From contig NZ_JAJOYS010000001.1 of assembly GCF_021166475.1 (NCBI RefSeq), forward strand, positions 1,426,001-1,490,000: DNA of 64,000 nt, in the 5' to 3' direction. Position numbers and translations under genes: made by a program. The notes under the pieces were generated by a model that saw only the letters and a list, made by a program, of their open reading frames with translations, was not told the origin of the DNA and searched no databases. This document shows positions 26,469 through 35,522 of this stretch, in pieces; position 1 is the stretch's first letter, and each line of letters starts with the position of its first letter. This DNA is from Pelagibacterium xiamenense (lineage in GTDB: Bacteria; Pseudomonadota; Alphaproteobacteria; Rhizobiales; Devosiaceae).

Positions 26469-27902
26469 TCAGGCGCGTCCGAATTCGTCGGCGATGCGGA
26501 CGATATCGTCCTCGCCCAGATACGATCCTGTCTGCACTTCGATCACTTCGAGCAGCATCTTGCCCGGATTGGAGAGGCGGTGCATTGCGCCTTGCGGGAT
26601 GTAGATGCTTTCGTTCTCGCGCAACGTCTTGATCCGGCCATCGACCTCGATCTCGCCGGTGCCGCGCACGACCACCCAATGCTCGGCGCGGTGGTGGTGC
26701 TTTTGGAGCGAGAGCTTCTTGCCGGGTTTGACGAACAGCCGCTTGACCTGAAAACGCTCGCCATCGAGCACCGACGAATAGCCGCCCCAGGGGCGGTACA
26801 TCGTCTTGTGCGCCTGCGTCAGCGCTCGCGTTTCGCTTTGCGCCTTGAGCCGTTCGACCGCCCCGCCGACCCTTTGGGCGTCCGAAAGCCGGCCCACATA
26901 GACCGCGTCGTCGCTGGCAATGACGATGATGTCGGAGTGCCCGTCGACGACGACATGGCCATTGTCGGAGATCACAAGCGCCTCGGTGCTGTCGATCAGC
27001 GTGGTCCGCCCCCGCGTGACATTGCCGTGCTCGTCACGCAGCGAGGCGCGCCAGACCGCATCCCAGGACCCCAGATCCGACCAGGTGATGGCGGCGGGAA
27101 CGACGGAAACGGCATCGGATTTTTCAAAGATGGCATAGTCGATCGATATATTCGGCGCCTTGGCAAAGGCATCGGCGTCGAGCCGCAGGAAGTCGAGATC
27201 CTGCGCCGCACCGGAGACAGCCTTTTCCGCGGCATCGCCAACCTCGGGCGCAAGACGTTCCGCAGCCTCGAGAATGGCGCTGGCGGAAAACATGAACATG
27301 CCGGAGTTCCAATAGTATCCGCCCCGGGCGATCATGGCCTCGGCCCGCTGCAGGTCCGGCTTTTCAACAAAGCGCGAGACGGCATGCGCGCCGGTATCCT
27401 CTCGGTCGCCCGCTTCGATATAACCGAACCCGGTGGCCGGCGTATCGGGCGCAATCCCGAAGGTGACGAGCCTTCCTTCGCGTGCCGCGGCCGCCCCCGT
27501 TTCGACGGCCTTGCGGTAGGCTGGGTCGGCGACGACCGCATGATCGGACGGCAGCACGTGAAGGAGGGGATCGTTCCCGCCGGCGTTGGCGATTTGAGCG
27601 GCAACGGCAATCGCCGGCGCCGTATTGCGCGCCTCCGGTTCGAGCACGATCGCGCCGGGTTCGATGCCGATCTCGCGGGCCTGCTCGGCGACGAGAAAGC
27701 GGTAATCCGCGTTGGTGACGATGATCGGCGGGTCGTAAACGGCGCGGTCCGCAACCCGGAGCAGGGTGTCCTGAAAGAGGCTGTTCTCGCTGATGAGCGA
27801 AAGGAATTGCTTGGGCCGCGCCGCCCGCGACATCGGCCAGAGCCGGGTTCCGGTGCCGCCTGCGAGCACGATCGGGACGATTTTCGGACGCGGGGAGGTC
27901 AT
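26469..27902 (-). CDS. Mannose-1-phosphate guanylyltransferase / mannose-6-phosphate isomerase
   Basis: 477 aa, bifunctional type II PMI-GMP. The nucleotidyltransferase domain opens with IVLAGGTGTRLWPMSRAARP and the pyrophosphorylase signature FVEKPDLQRAEAMIARGGYY lies near residue 195. The C-terminal cupin isomerase has PWGGYSSVLDGERFQVKRL, LSLQKHHHRAEHWVVVRGTG (metal-binding His) and YIPQGAMHRLSNPG. It supplies GDP-mannose for the polymer. ATG 27902 overlaps the phosphomannomutase stop (ATGA), so the two are coupled. The longer in-frame extension upstream belongs to the previous gene's coding region. Confidence 0.95.
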   Translation of the reverse strand: MTSPRPKIVPIVLAGGTGTRLWPMSRAARPKQFLSLISENSLFQDTLLRVADRAVYDPPIIVTNADYRFLVAEQAREIGIEPGAIVLEPEARNTAPAIAVAAQIANAGGNDPLLHVLPSDHAVVADPAYRKAVETGAAAAREGRLVTFGIAPDTPATGFGYIEAGDREDTGAHAVSRFVEKPDLQRAEAMIARGGYYWNSGMFMFSASAILEAAERLAPEVGDAAEKAVSGAAQDLDFLRLDADAFAKAPNISIDYAIFEKSDAVSVVPAAITWSDLGSWDAVWRASLRDEHGNVTRGRTTLIDSTEALVISDNGHVVVDGHSDIIVIASDDAVYVGRLSDAQRVGGAVERLKAQSETRALTQAHKTMYRPWGGYSSVLDGERFQVKRLFVKPGKKLSLQKHHHRAEHWVVVRGTGEIEVDGRIKTLRENESIYIPQGAMHRLSNPGKMLLEVIEVQTGSYLGEDDIVRIADEFGRA

Positions 27903-29332
27903 CGGGACTCCAGGGTTTTGAGGAAAGCCTGCGCATGCGCCAATAGCATGCGCAAAAGCGCATCGGTATCCGCAGCCGCGGCGGTTTCGACATAGCACCG
28001 CATTTCGGGCGCGTTACCCGATTGGCGGAAGTGGACGATCGTGTCGTCGGACAGCGTCAAACGAACGCCATCGGTGAGGTCGACCGCGCAAGGGGTCTCG
28101 AGCTCCGGCGCGATCTCCGCGCGCGCCGCCGGATCCGATGCAATGCGCCCGAGGAAAGTCCGAGCAAGGTCAGGCATGACCGGACGCAACCGGCCGGCCT
28201 TCATCGCGCGGGGCGGCAGATCGGCGGCGATCTGCGAAACGGGTATCGCGCGGTTCCGCGCCGTTGCAAGGCACGCGATCAACGGCAGCAGCGCATCGCG
28301 CGTGGGCAACGGCGCAAGCGCGCCTGCCGTCAAAGTGATGGGCGATTGCTGGAGAAACCCGCCATTGGCCTCGAACCCGACGGCGACGCCACCCGCTGCC
28401 GATGCAAGCGCCTCGACGACATAAGGCGAACCGATCTTCGTGCGATGGACCGACTTGAACCACCCCGAGGCCTCGACGGCGCTCGTGGAGGTGAGGGGGG
28501 TAACGACCGTATCTGCGCCGAGGTAGCGCGCTGTCACGGCGCCGAGGACATCGCCCGTGATCTGAGCGCCGGTTTCGGCGATAAGAAGCGGACGGTCGCC
28601 GTCTCCGTCGGTGGAGACGACGGCGGCGAGGCCGTGCTCGGAAAGCATCCGCCGCGCGGTGTGCATGACGTCTGCCTCGATCGCTTCGGTATCGACCGCG
28701 GTAAAGCCTTCGGTCCGGCCGAACCGGACGCACCGCGCGCCGAGACCTGAAAGAACGTCCACGACAAGGTCGCGACCGGCGGCGGAATGTTCGAAAACGC
28801 CGATGCTAAGTCCTTCAAGTGCATCCGGGGGGAACGCGCGCAGGTAACGGTCGCGATATTCGGTCTTTATATCGCAGATAGCGGGAGGCAGGGCCGGGCG
28901 GTGCGGTGCGGCCGGTTCCGGCATTGACGCGACCTGCGTTTCTGCTGCCGCGCGGATGGGCGCTTCGTCGGCTTTGAGCAATTCGCCGACGGGCCGGTAG
29001 AACTTGAGCCCGTTCTGATCGGCCGGCGTATGGCTGCCCGTCACCATGATGGCCGGCAGGCCGCGGGCCATCGCATAGGCGGCAAGGGCGGGCGTCGGGA
29101 CGGTGCCCGCGTTGATGGAGCGCCAGCCGGACGCAGCGAGGGCCCGGGCAACCTCCTCGGTGATGGCCGGGCTCGACGCCCGCCGGTCCTGGCCGATGAC
29201 GACCCGATCCGCCGGGCCCGGACAGCAGACAGCGAGAAAGGCCCGCGTATAGGCTGCGATCCGAGGACGCGTGAACCCCGCTGCGGGGCCGCGCAGGCCC
29301 GACGTGCCGAATGCGATATCGGTGCCCGCCAT
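27899..29332 (-). CDS. Phosphomannomutase / phosphoglucomutase-type enzyme
   Basis: 477 aa. It interconverts hexose 6- and 1-phosphates. Marks are the N-terminal FGTSGLRG, the phosphoserine loop (MVTGSHTPADQNGLKFYRPV, where the usual TASHNP appears as TGSHTP), the metal loop STDGDGDRPL and the sugar loop GFEANGGFLQQS. The active serine is within GSHT. It lies directly upstream of the GDP-mannose gene and should provide mannose-1-phosphate, although glucose-1-phosphate cannot be excluded. ATG 29332 is chosen for MAGTDIAFGTSGLRG; its ribosome site is weak. Confidence 0.92.
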   Translation of the reverse strand: MAGTDIAFGTSGLRGPAAGFTRPRIAAYTRAFLAVCCPGPADRVVIGQDRRASSPAITEEVARALAASGWRSINAGTVPTPALAAYAMARGLPAIMVTGSHTPADQNGLKFYRPVGELLKADEAPIRAAAETQVASMPEPAAPHRPALPPAICDIKTEYRDRYLRAFPPDALEGLSIGVFEHSAAGRDLVVDVLSGLGARCVRFGRTEGFTAVDTEAIEADVMHTARRMLSEHGLAAVVSTDGDGDRPLLIAETGAQITGDVLGAVTARYLGADTVVTPLTSTSAVEASGWFKSVHRTKIGSPYVVEALASAAGGVAVGFEANGGFLQQSPITLTAGALAPLPTRDALLPLIACLATARNRAIPVSQIAADLPPRAMKAGRLRPVMPDLARTFLGRIASDPAARAEIAPELETPCAVDLTDGVRLTLSDDTIVHFRQSGNAPEMRCYVETAAAADTDALLRMLLAHAQAFLKTLESR

Positions 29333-29413
29333 CAGTTCAATCCAAAACGGTTCTACATGCCGCAACGGTCTTAGCGCATGTGCAATGGCAGGCAAACACT
29401 TGTCCGGGCAATC

Positions 29414-31561
29414 TCACCCTTCGTCGTAATAGCTGGCATAGGGATTCTTGTAGCCGCCGCGTGTGCCTTCCTGCTGGTTGAGAACGGCAATGATTTCAGC
29501 ATGATCGGCCTTGGCATCCATCAGGCGCGTGATGGCCCGGCGCGCTTCGGTCTGCGGCGTGCTGGCCCAGCGCACGACGAATGCGATCACGTCGGCATAT
29601 TGGGCAACGTAGAGCCCGTCGACCACCGGACCGATGGGCGGGGTATCGAGAATGACGATGTCGAAATTCTTGATTGCCGCCGTGATGAGGCGCTCGAACG
29701 TGACGCCGGTCAGCAGCTGGTCGGTGGGAACGTCCGAGCGCCGCGAACCGGTCAGCACGCTCAATCCCGTCTCCACGTCGCGTGCAATCACATTGGCAAG
29801 CGCCTCGCCGCTCGCTTCGCCCGTCAAGAATTCGAGAAGGCCGGCGGTAGGTTCGATCCCCAGTTGCCGGTGGACCGACGGCTTGCGTAGGTCGCAGTCG
29901 ATGATGATGGTCTTGAGCCCGGAATAGGCGTAGGTGCGCGCCAGGGACAGCGCGATGGTCGTCTTGCCCTCGGCGGGAACCGAGGAGGACACCATGACGA
30001 CCCGCCCCTTGCCCGGATTGCCCTCGTCGCGGGGCATTGCACCCGGCCGGCGGCGCAACGCCTGATCGACGCTCGCGCGGATTTTCCGGATCGATTCCGA
30101 ATAGAACGATAGCGGTGCGGCGATGATCGTGTCGGCGACAGCGCTGTTGGCCCCGTTGGCGACCGCCTTTTGCCGTGGAACCTCCTGGATGGCGGGCAGG
30201 CGCAGGACCGAGGAGATCTGTGCTTCGGATGTAAACCCGCCGATGAAGTTTTCGTAAATGAATGCGAGGCCCACGCCGAATCCCAGGCCCGTAACACCGG
30301 CAAGCATCAGCAGAAGGGGCGTATTGGGAAAGCTGGGGCGGTCTGCCGGCAGGGCGCGCGACACGATGCGGCTGTCTGCAATTTGCAGATCGGCTTGTAC
30401 CCGAAGGTCAGAGCTGCGCTCGAGCAGCGTCGCATATTGTGAACGTGCCAGTTCGGCGGATTGCTGCAATTCATAGATCCGCGTCAGAACCTCGACGGGA
30501 AGATCGCTCGCCAGGACGTCCGATCGAATCTGCTGGCGCAGCGAGCTGGCGGAACTGTCGAGATCCGAAACCGAGGCGCGCAGGCTTGCAACCTCGGTTC
30601 GCGCCGCTTCTTCGAGTTGCCCCTCGATCGCGGCGAGCTCTTCGCGCAGATCGACGGCGGCCGGAAAACTGTCCTCGGTTGCCGCAAGGCTCGCGGCAAG
30701 CTGCTGGCGCTGTCGCTCGAGCTCGGCGACGGCGTCGGACTCTAGCGTGGCGACGACGGTTTCCCAATCCTGTTCGGCAAGGGACTGCTCGACGCTGCGT
30801 GCCAGGGACTGCGTGACTTCGCGCTCACCCGTGATCCGTTCGAGTTCGGACCGCATGGCCGCGATGTCGCTGTCTACGTCGGACGCCAGGCCGTCGATAT
30901 TGGCATTCAAAAAGGTGTCGAAGGACTCCTCGCTCGCAACGATAGCCGCGCGCGCCTCGGCCACTCGCGCCTCGAGAATTTCCTGGGAGGCGAGGACGTT
31001 GTCGATCTTGGCGCGCACCTGGTCGCGGATATAGGCGTCGGCGATCGCGTTCGCGAGCTCGGCCGACCGGCTTGGCACCTCGGATTCCACTTCCACCGAT
31101 ATGAGGTAGGTCAACCCACGGCGTTGCACCGAGACCGCGTTGCGCAGCTTGTTGAGAACGTTGCGCAACGCCGCTTCGCCGGTCGGCAACTCAGGGCTCG
31201 CAATACGCAGGAACGCCATGATCCGCTCGCGCAGCCCGAGCGAAACGCCGAATTCCGGATCCGCGACGAGATCGTGCTCGGAGACGACATCGAGCAGGAT
31301 CGCATCCGACCGCAGGATTTCCGCCTCGCTGTCGACACGCGCATTGTCGCGCGACGCGCTTGAGGGACTCAACTCCGGATTCAAGAGATTCTTCTGCGAC
31401 GGATCGACCAGGATCAGTGCCGAGGAGGAATATTGCGGCGTCAATGCGAATGTAACGATCGCGGCAAACCCGACAACGAGGAGAAAGACAATGATGATGA
31501 GCCGAAGCCGGCGGCGGAGGAGCCCGAATAATGCTCTCAGGTCGATCTCTGTTTCGTTCAT
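29414..31561 (-). CDS. Polysaccharide co-polymerase with bacterial tyrosine kinase domain (Wzc/ExoP type)
   Basis: 715 aa, inner membrane. The Wzz domain starts RALFGLLRRRLRLIIIVFLL (first helix) and continues with a long periplasmic coiled-coil part (about 150-420) and a proline-bearing second helix (PLLLMLAGVTGLGFGVGLAF). The cytoplasmic kinase has Walker A SSSVPAEGKTTIALSLAR, Walker A' IIIDCDLRKPSVHRQLG and Walker B FDIVILDTPPIGPVVDG. The tail NPYASYYDEG holds three tyrosines for autophosphorylation. It controls chain length and export. GGAG precedes ATG 31561. It lies 54 nt after a phosphatase gene on the same strand. Confidence 0.93.
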   Translation of the reverse strand: MNETEIDLRALFGLLRRRLRLIIIVFLLVVGFAAIVTFALTPQYSSSALILVDPSQKNLLNPELSPSSASRDNARVDSEAEILRSDAILLDVVSEHDLVADPEFGVSLGLRERIMAFLRIASPELPTGEAALRNVLNKLRNAVSVQRRGLTYLISVEVESEVPSRSAELANAIADAYIRDQVRAKIDNVLASQEILEARVAEARAAIVASEESFDTFLNANIDGLASDVDSDIAAMRSELERITGEREVTQSLARSVEQSLAEQDWETVVATLESDAVAELERQRQQLAASLAATEDSFPAAVDLREELAAIEGQLEEAARTEVASLRASVSDLDSSASSLRQQIRSDVLASDLPVEVLTRIYELQQSAELARSQYATLLERSSDLRVQADLQIADSRIVSRALPADRPSFPNTPLLLMLAGVTGLGFGVGLAFIYENFIGGFTSEAQISSVLRLPAIQEVPRQKAVANGANSAVADTIIAAPLSFYSESIRKIRASVDQALRRRPGAMPRDEGNPGKGRVVMVSSSVPAEGKTTIALSLARTYAYSGLKTIIIDCDLRKPSVHRQLGIEPTAGLLEFLTGEASGEALANVIARDVETGLSVLTGSRRSDVPTDQLLTGVTFERLITAAIKNFDIVILDTPPIGPVVDGLYVAQYADVIAFVVRWASTPQTEARRAITRLMDAKADHAEIIAVLNQQEGTRGGYKNPYASYYDEG

Positions 31562-31615
31562 TTTCGCTCCAGGGCGCCCGTACCCGTAAGGCCAAGCAAA
31601 ACGTTTCTGGTTAAA

Positions 31616-32419
31616 TTAATCGCCGAAAGGATCGGCAGTTGTTTGCAGCATACCGGGACGCAATCCTGCGCCGAGACGCACGGCCGACAGTATTCCGCTA
31701 GCATATGCTCCGGTATCGACGTTGATGATTTGTGACGAAAGGTCAATAGCGCTGACCGGAGTGTGGCCATGCACGATCGTGAATGGGAAATCGTCTTGCC
31801 CCGTGATATCGTCTGCGCGAATCCACATCATGTCGTAATCGGTTTGCCGGTCCAGCGGGACGCCGGGGCGCAGTCCCGCGTGAACGAATACATAGCCGGG
31901 CAGCGCCAGAACGATCGGCAGTTCCTTGAGGAACGCGATGTGTTCGGGCGGAATATGGCTTTCGAGAATGGCCCGCAGCTTGGACCAGTTACCTTCGGCT
32001 TCTGTGAGCGTGCGAAGCTCCAGGCCGTATGACGCGAGCGTTTCAACGCCGCCGAAAGACAGCCATTGCTCCAGCATGGCCCTGTCGCGCACGGCCATAG
32101 CCATCGCATGGTCGTGGTTGCCGCACAGGCATATCCGGCGCCAGCCCTCCGGCACTGGCGTGAGCACATGATCGAGCACCTGCGCCGAGTGCGGGCCCCG
32201 GTCCGTCAAATCGCCCAGCATCACGATCCATTTTTCGCCGGTGTACGCGGTGCCGTCCGCGTAGATCTGCGCTTCGAGGTCCGTGAGGAGGTCGAGCCTG
32301 CCGTGAACGTCGCCGACTGCGTAGAGAACCGCCGGCATTTCGTCGGCCTCGAGCCGGGCGCGAGGGGTGTCCCCTGCGGGGCCGCCGCCGAACAGGGCGT
32401 TCAGGAACCCTCCGATCAT
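31616..32419 (-). CDS. PPP-family metallophosphoesterase (serine/threonine phosphatase-like)
   Basis: 267 aa, cytoplasmic. All three PPP motifs are present: GDVHGRLDLL, LGDLTDRGPHS (usually GDYVDRG) and GNHDHAMAM, with a later His region (VHGHTPVSAI). Such enzymes remove phosphate from proteins or nucleotides with a two-metal centre. ATG 32419 overlaps the stop of the ligase-like gene (ATGA), and the tyrosine kinase follows 54 nt downstream. It may counteract the kinase, a role more often filled by a low-molecular-weight tyrosine phosphatase; this is inference from context. Confidence 0.88.
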   Translation of the reverse strand: MIGGFLNALFGGGPAGDTPRARLEADEMPAVLYAVGDVHGRLDLLTDLEAQIYADGTAYTGEKWIVMLGDLTDRGPHSAQVLDHVLTPVPEGWRRICLCGNHDHAMAMAVRDRAMLEQWLSFGGVETLASYGLELRTLTEAEGNWSKLRAILESHIPPEHIAFLKELPIVLALPGYVFVHAGLRPGVPLDRQTDYDMMWIRADDITGQDDFPFTIVHGHTPVSAIDLSSQIINVDTGAYASGILSAVRLGAGLRPGMLQTTADPFGD

Positions 32420-33819
32420 ACCCGATCCCGCTGCTTGTATTGCGCAAAACCAAGCCCGAGTATGGCAAGGAAGTAAAAGGTATTGGCCTGGATTTCGAGA
32501 CTGAAATCCACGAGCGAGTGCAGCGCAGCGACAATCGCAATCCCGATGGCGCCCAAAGGAAGCCAGAAATCCCGCTGCCGGTTGAGAAGATGGCTCATGC
32601 ACCGCCAGACGATAGCGAGCACGGCCAGTATGGGCAGAGTGCCGAAGACGACGCCCAGCTCGGTCCAGAGCGTCAGATAGGTCGAGTGCGCCTTGTCCCA
32701 GACCCTGTCGGGGCTGACCGGGGCGTGCTGGTAGAGCGGATAGGCGGTCTCGAAACTGCCGCCACCGAAACCGAGAAGCGGCCGTTCGGAGATCATCTGC
32801 AGAACCTGCGCATAAAGCTGGGCTCGAACGTCGAAGTCCTGCTCGGTATTGCCAAGGCGCTCGAGCGTGCCAGCGCCGAAATGGGCAAAGGCGACGACAA
32901 AGAGCGCAATCGCGAGGATCAGCCCCAGCCGGAACCCCGCCGGCCGTTCCGTGCGCAGTTTGAACCCGGCCATCATGGCGACCGCTGCCGATCCGGCGAC
33001 GCCCGCCGCCAGGCCCATGCGCGATTGCGAGGCAGCCAGCGCTGCGGCGATGAAGACCGTGCCAAGCCCATAGAGCGCGGCATCCGAAACCTTCGAACGC
33101 GAAACGCGGCGCTCGGCTTCCGGTGTTGGCTCGAAAACCGTCTTGAGCGAAAGGATGACGCCGGCAACCAGGCCGAAGGCGAGGAATGTCGCATAGGAAT
33201 TCCGGTTAACGAAAGTTCCTGTCGCCGAACCCTGGTAAGCCCATTTCTCAAAGAATAGGAGAGTGTCGCCGAACTGCGTGAGCGCCACGAGCCCGTAGGC
33301 GGAATAGGCGACAACGATCACAAAAATCGCCTTGAAGCCGAAGTCCGCGCGCGACCGGTTCGCGGCAATCTGCAAAACGAGATAGAAAAACAGCCCGTAG
33401 GTCGCCATCCGAACGAGCATATAGGCGGTCTCGCCGGGTGCCAGGCTCATGCTGGCAGTTTCAAAGACGGCGCCTTCCGAATTGGCGAACGTAAACCCGC
33501 CCACCGGCAGCATCTGAGCGACGAGCCATATGCACACGGCGGCCCAAAGCGAAGCAATAACCGGAAATCGAGACAGCGGCATGCGCGCGGCTTCGCCTGC
33601 GCGAAACAGCATTGCAGCGTGTAAAAGGCCGATAATTCCGACAAGCACCGCCGAGACCGCCCAGAAGAACGGACGGTTCGCGCCGAGCGGAATGGGCACA
33701 AGCGCGATGAAGGCGATCAGCCCATATGCGATCAGGTCGTTGATGCGCCGCTGCCGGCTGCCGGCGAGTGAAGGCTCCCGTTGGGCAGACCCAGGGGATG
33801 TCACGCGGATATCGATCAT
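32416..33819 (-). CDS. O-antigen ligase-family membrane protein (second Wzy-like protein)
   Basis: 467 aa with about 11-12 membrane helices and a large periplasmic loop. The loop carries GSATGTFVNRNSYATFLAFG and SERPLLGFGGGSFETAYPLY, then KAHSTYLTLWTELGVVFGTL, the standard Wzy_C/O-antigen ligase signature. It could polymerise the main chain or ligate it to an acceptor. It is the second such protein in the cluster, with normal GC content, unlike the gene at 22469-23992. ATG 33819 opens MIDIRVTSPG; an AGGGGG tract lies about 10 nt upstream. It is coupled to the phosphatase by ATGA. Confidence 0.9.
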   Translation of the reverse strand: MIDIRVTSPGSAQREPSLAGSRQRRINDLIAYGLIAFIALVPIPLGANRPFFWAVSAVLVGIIGLLHAAMLFRAGEAARMPLSRFPVIASLWAAVCIWLVAQMLPVGGFTFANSEGAVFETASMSLAPGETAYMLVRMATYGLFFYLVLQIAANRSRADFGFKAIFVIVVAYSAYGLVALTQFGDTLLFFEKWAYQGSATGTFVNRNSYATFLAFGLVAGVILSLKTVFEPTPEAERRVSRSKVSDAALYGLGTVFIAAALAASQSRMGLAAGVAGSAAVAMMAGFKLRTERPAGFRLGLILAIALFVVAFAHFGAGTLERLGNTEQDFDVRAQLYAQVLQMISERPLLGFGGGSFETAYPLYQHAPVSPDRVWDKAHSTYLTLWTELGVVFGTLPILAVLAIVWRCMSHLLNRQRDFWLPLGAIGIAIVAALHSLVDFSLEIQANTFYFLAILGLGFAQYKQRDRV

Positions 33820-33848
33820 GCTCTGCGGCCCCCTGGTTCCATGGCTGT

Positions 33849-34532
33849 CTACTGCCCCATCGCCGCGCGGACGCGCGCGAGAAACCGCCGCTGCACGTCC
33901 GGTTCGAGCGTTTCGACCACCGACGTGATGCGTTCCCTGAAGTCGGGGTCGGAAACGTACCGGCTCGCGATCGCGTTCACCCCGCGTTGGGACATCGCCA
34001 GCAGCGCAAGGTCCGCGCGATGGCTCTCCTGCGCCGCCTCCGTGAGCAGCGCGAAATAGTCCTCGGCAAGTGCAACGCGGACCTCGGCGATCCACTGCGC
34101 GCTGGGCGCGGCTTCGCGCGAGCGGATCAGCCATGCGCTGCCCGCTTCGGCCTGGCCCAGGGCAAGGCCGAAATAGGCCCCGGCATACCAGCCGAAACTA
34201 TAGGTGGGCATAGCCGCGACCGCCGCATCCGCGAGCGTCGCGCATCGTGTCAGCACGGTTTCGCGGTCGGGATCAGGTTGAATAAGCCCGTGCACGGAGG
34301 TGGTCGCGGTAAGACACGACTCCATGACAACCTGCATGCCGTCGAGCGACGGGGGCAGGCCGACCTCCTCGGCTCTCAGATGCGAGAAGATTCCGGCGCG
34401 CGGCGCGGCGCCCCATTGATAGGGCGTGACCTCGCGCCAAGCCAGGAACGACCCCGAAACGATCAGCACCAGACTGAACCCAGAAAGCAGCACAAATCGG
34501 AACGCGGGCGAGGACATGGGAACGCGGCTCAT
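33849..34532 (-). CDS. Single-helix membrane protein of the polysaccharide cluster, function unknown
   Basis: 227 aa. There is one N-terminal membrane helix (FVLLSGFSLVLIVSGSFLAW) and then a mostly helical periplasmic domain (LADAAVAAMPTYSFGWYAGA, YFGLALGQAEAGSAWLIRSR) that resembles degenerate TPR-like helices. Two cysteines (ESCLTAT, LTRCATLA) could pair. It lies 29 nt before the ligase-like gene on the same strand, so it is probably its operon partner. ATG 34532 is chosen, with ATG 34517 possible; neither has a strong ribosome site. I do not recognise a named family. Confidence 0.7.
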   Translation of the reverse strand: MSRVPMSSPAFRFVLLSGFSLVLIVSGSFLAWREVTPYQWGAAPRAGIFSHLRAEEVGLPPSLDGMQVVMESCLTATTSVHGLIQPDPDRETVLTRCATLADAAVAAMPTYSFGWYAGAYFGLALGQAEAGSAWLIRSREAAPSAQWIAEVRVALAEDYFALLTEAAQESHRADLALLAMSQRGVNAIASRYVSDPDFRERITSVVETLEPDVQRRFLARVRAAMGQ

Positions 34533-34602
34533 CTCAGGCGACGCGACAATCGGATGGCAACTATGGCACCGCAAAAGCGGCAACTGTGACACTGGCGGCA
34601 CT

Positions 34603-34627
34603 TCAAATAAGCGTCAAGTTTGAATTG
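34603..34627. repeat. Paired operator-like repeat, copy 1
   Basis: TCAAATAAGCGTCAAG then TTTGAATTG. It matches copy 2 at 21 of 25 positions. The inner TTCAAA-N11-TTTGAA (34602-34624) is an inverted repeat, so a dimeric regulator may bind. It lies about 70 bp upstream of the minus-strand membrane protein start. Confidence 0.6.
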
Positions 34628-34834
34628 CTTGTCAGGTTAATGGGTCGGCGCGCCGCTTTTGGCCGGCATGCCCCGCGAACTGTGTCTTTTGCCTGTAATA
34701 GATTTCAAATGCGCGACAGGATCATAGACGGCAGACTCAAGCGCCTCTAATTGCGCTGCCGGAACGCGGAACGCCTTGATATCGCTCGGTCCGATCAGTG
34801 CGTTGGAGAAATCCGCAATTGAATAAAATTGTAC

Positions 34835-34859
34835 TCAAATAAGCGACAAGATTGAAATA
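34835..34859. repeat. Paired operator-like repeat, copy 2
   Basis: TCAAATAAGCGACAAG then ATTGAAATA, the second copy of the repeat. Its end is 41 nt before the LapG-like start codon, where a core promoter or operator would sit. It keeps the dyad TCAA...TTGA. Confidence 0.6.
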
Positions 34860-34900
34860 GCGCCCGCGTCATAGTGGCACCATCGAATTTGGAGGCCAAA

Positions 34901-35482
34901 ATGAAACGCGCTTCTCGACTTCTATCTGTGGCTCTTGCCACCGCTATCGCATTTACCTCTGGCTACGCCACAGCTTTGGCGCCGCAGCCGGGACGCACGG
35001 GGATCACTGCCTCGGCATCCCGCATCGAAACCGCGGGGTCGGCCGCGACGCCACTGGGGTTTCAGCTCTTCTGTCTGCGGACGCCCGAACATTGCTCTTC
35101 GGGCGGCGGCGCGCAGGTTCGGATGTCTGCGCCGTTGATGAACGCGCTGGCCAGTGTCAACCGGGCGGTCAACCGCGCGATCACCCCGCGCGTGCGGCCC
35201 GACCAGACCTGGGAGCTCGGCTCGCGGATCGGCGATTGCAAGGACTACGTGCTCAACAAGCGCCATCGCCTGATTGAGATGGGTGTTCCCGCCAGCGCGC
35301 TGCGCGTCGCAATCGGCTATACCTCGTGGGGGGAGGGGCACACGGTACTGGTTGTACGCACGACCGAAGGCGATTTCGTACTGGACAACTTGACCAACGA
35401 GGTCAGGGCGTGGAACGAAACCGGCCATCGATTGATTGCCATGTCTTCAAGCAATCCGCGCCGCTGGCAGGCCATCCGCTGA
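34901..35482 (+). CDS. Transglutaminase-like cysteine protease (BTLCP/LapG family)
   Basis: 193 aa, exported. The signal peptide is SVALATAIAFTSGYATAL. The catalytic Cys lies in GDCKDYVLNKRHRL, the His in GEGHTVLVVR and the Asp in DFVLDNLTNEV, the bacterial transglutaminase-like cysteine proteinase triad. The family includes LapG, which cuts large surface adhesins when c-di-GMP is low, but no LapD or adhesin gene is in view. ATG 34901 follows a perfect GGAGG. A repeat copy lies just upstream. The small membrane protein gene follows after a 40-nt gap. Confidence 0.85.
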   Translation: MKRASRLLSVALATAIAFTSGYATALAPQPGRTGITASASRIETAGSAATPLGFQLFCLRTPEHCSSGGGAQVRMSAPLMNALASVNRAVNRAITPRVRPDQTWELGSRIGDCKDYVLNKRHRLIEMGVPASALRVAIGYTSWGEGHTVLVVRTTEGDFVLDNLTNEVRAWNETGHRLIAMSSSNPRRWQAIR

Positions 35483-35522
35483 CCGCAACATGCGCGAGAA
35501 CGCCGGTATCGGGAGCACGGTC

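Larger units (their letters stand above)
34533..34900. other. Divergent promoter region between the membrane protein and the LapG-like gene (368 bp)
   Basis: It holds two imperfect 25-bp direct repeats (34603-34627 and 34835-34859), one near each divergent start. Between them, the minus strand is open from 34834 to 34637 with coding-like composition but no start codon. See the separate entries. Confidence 0.6.
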
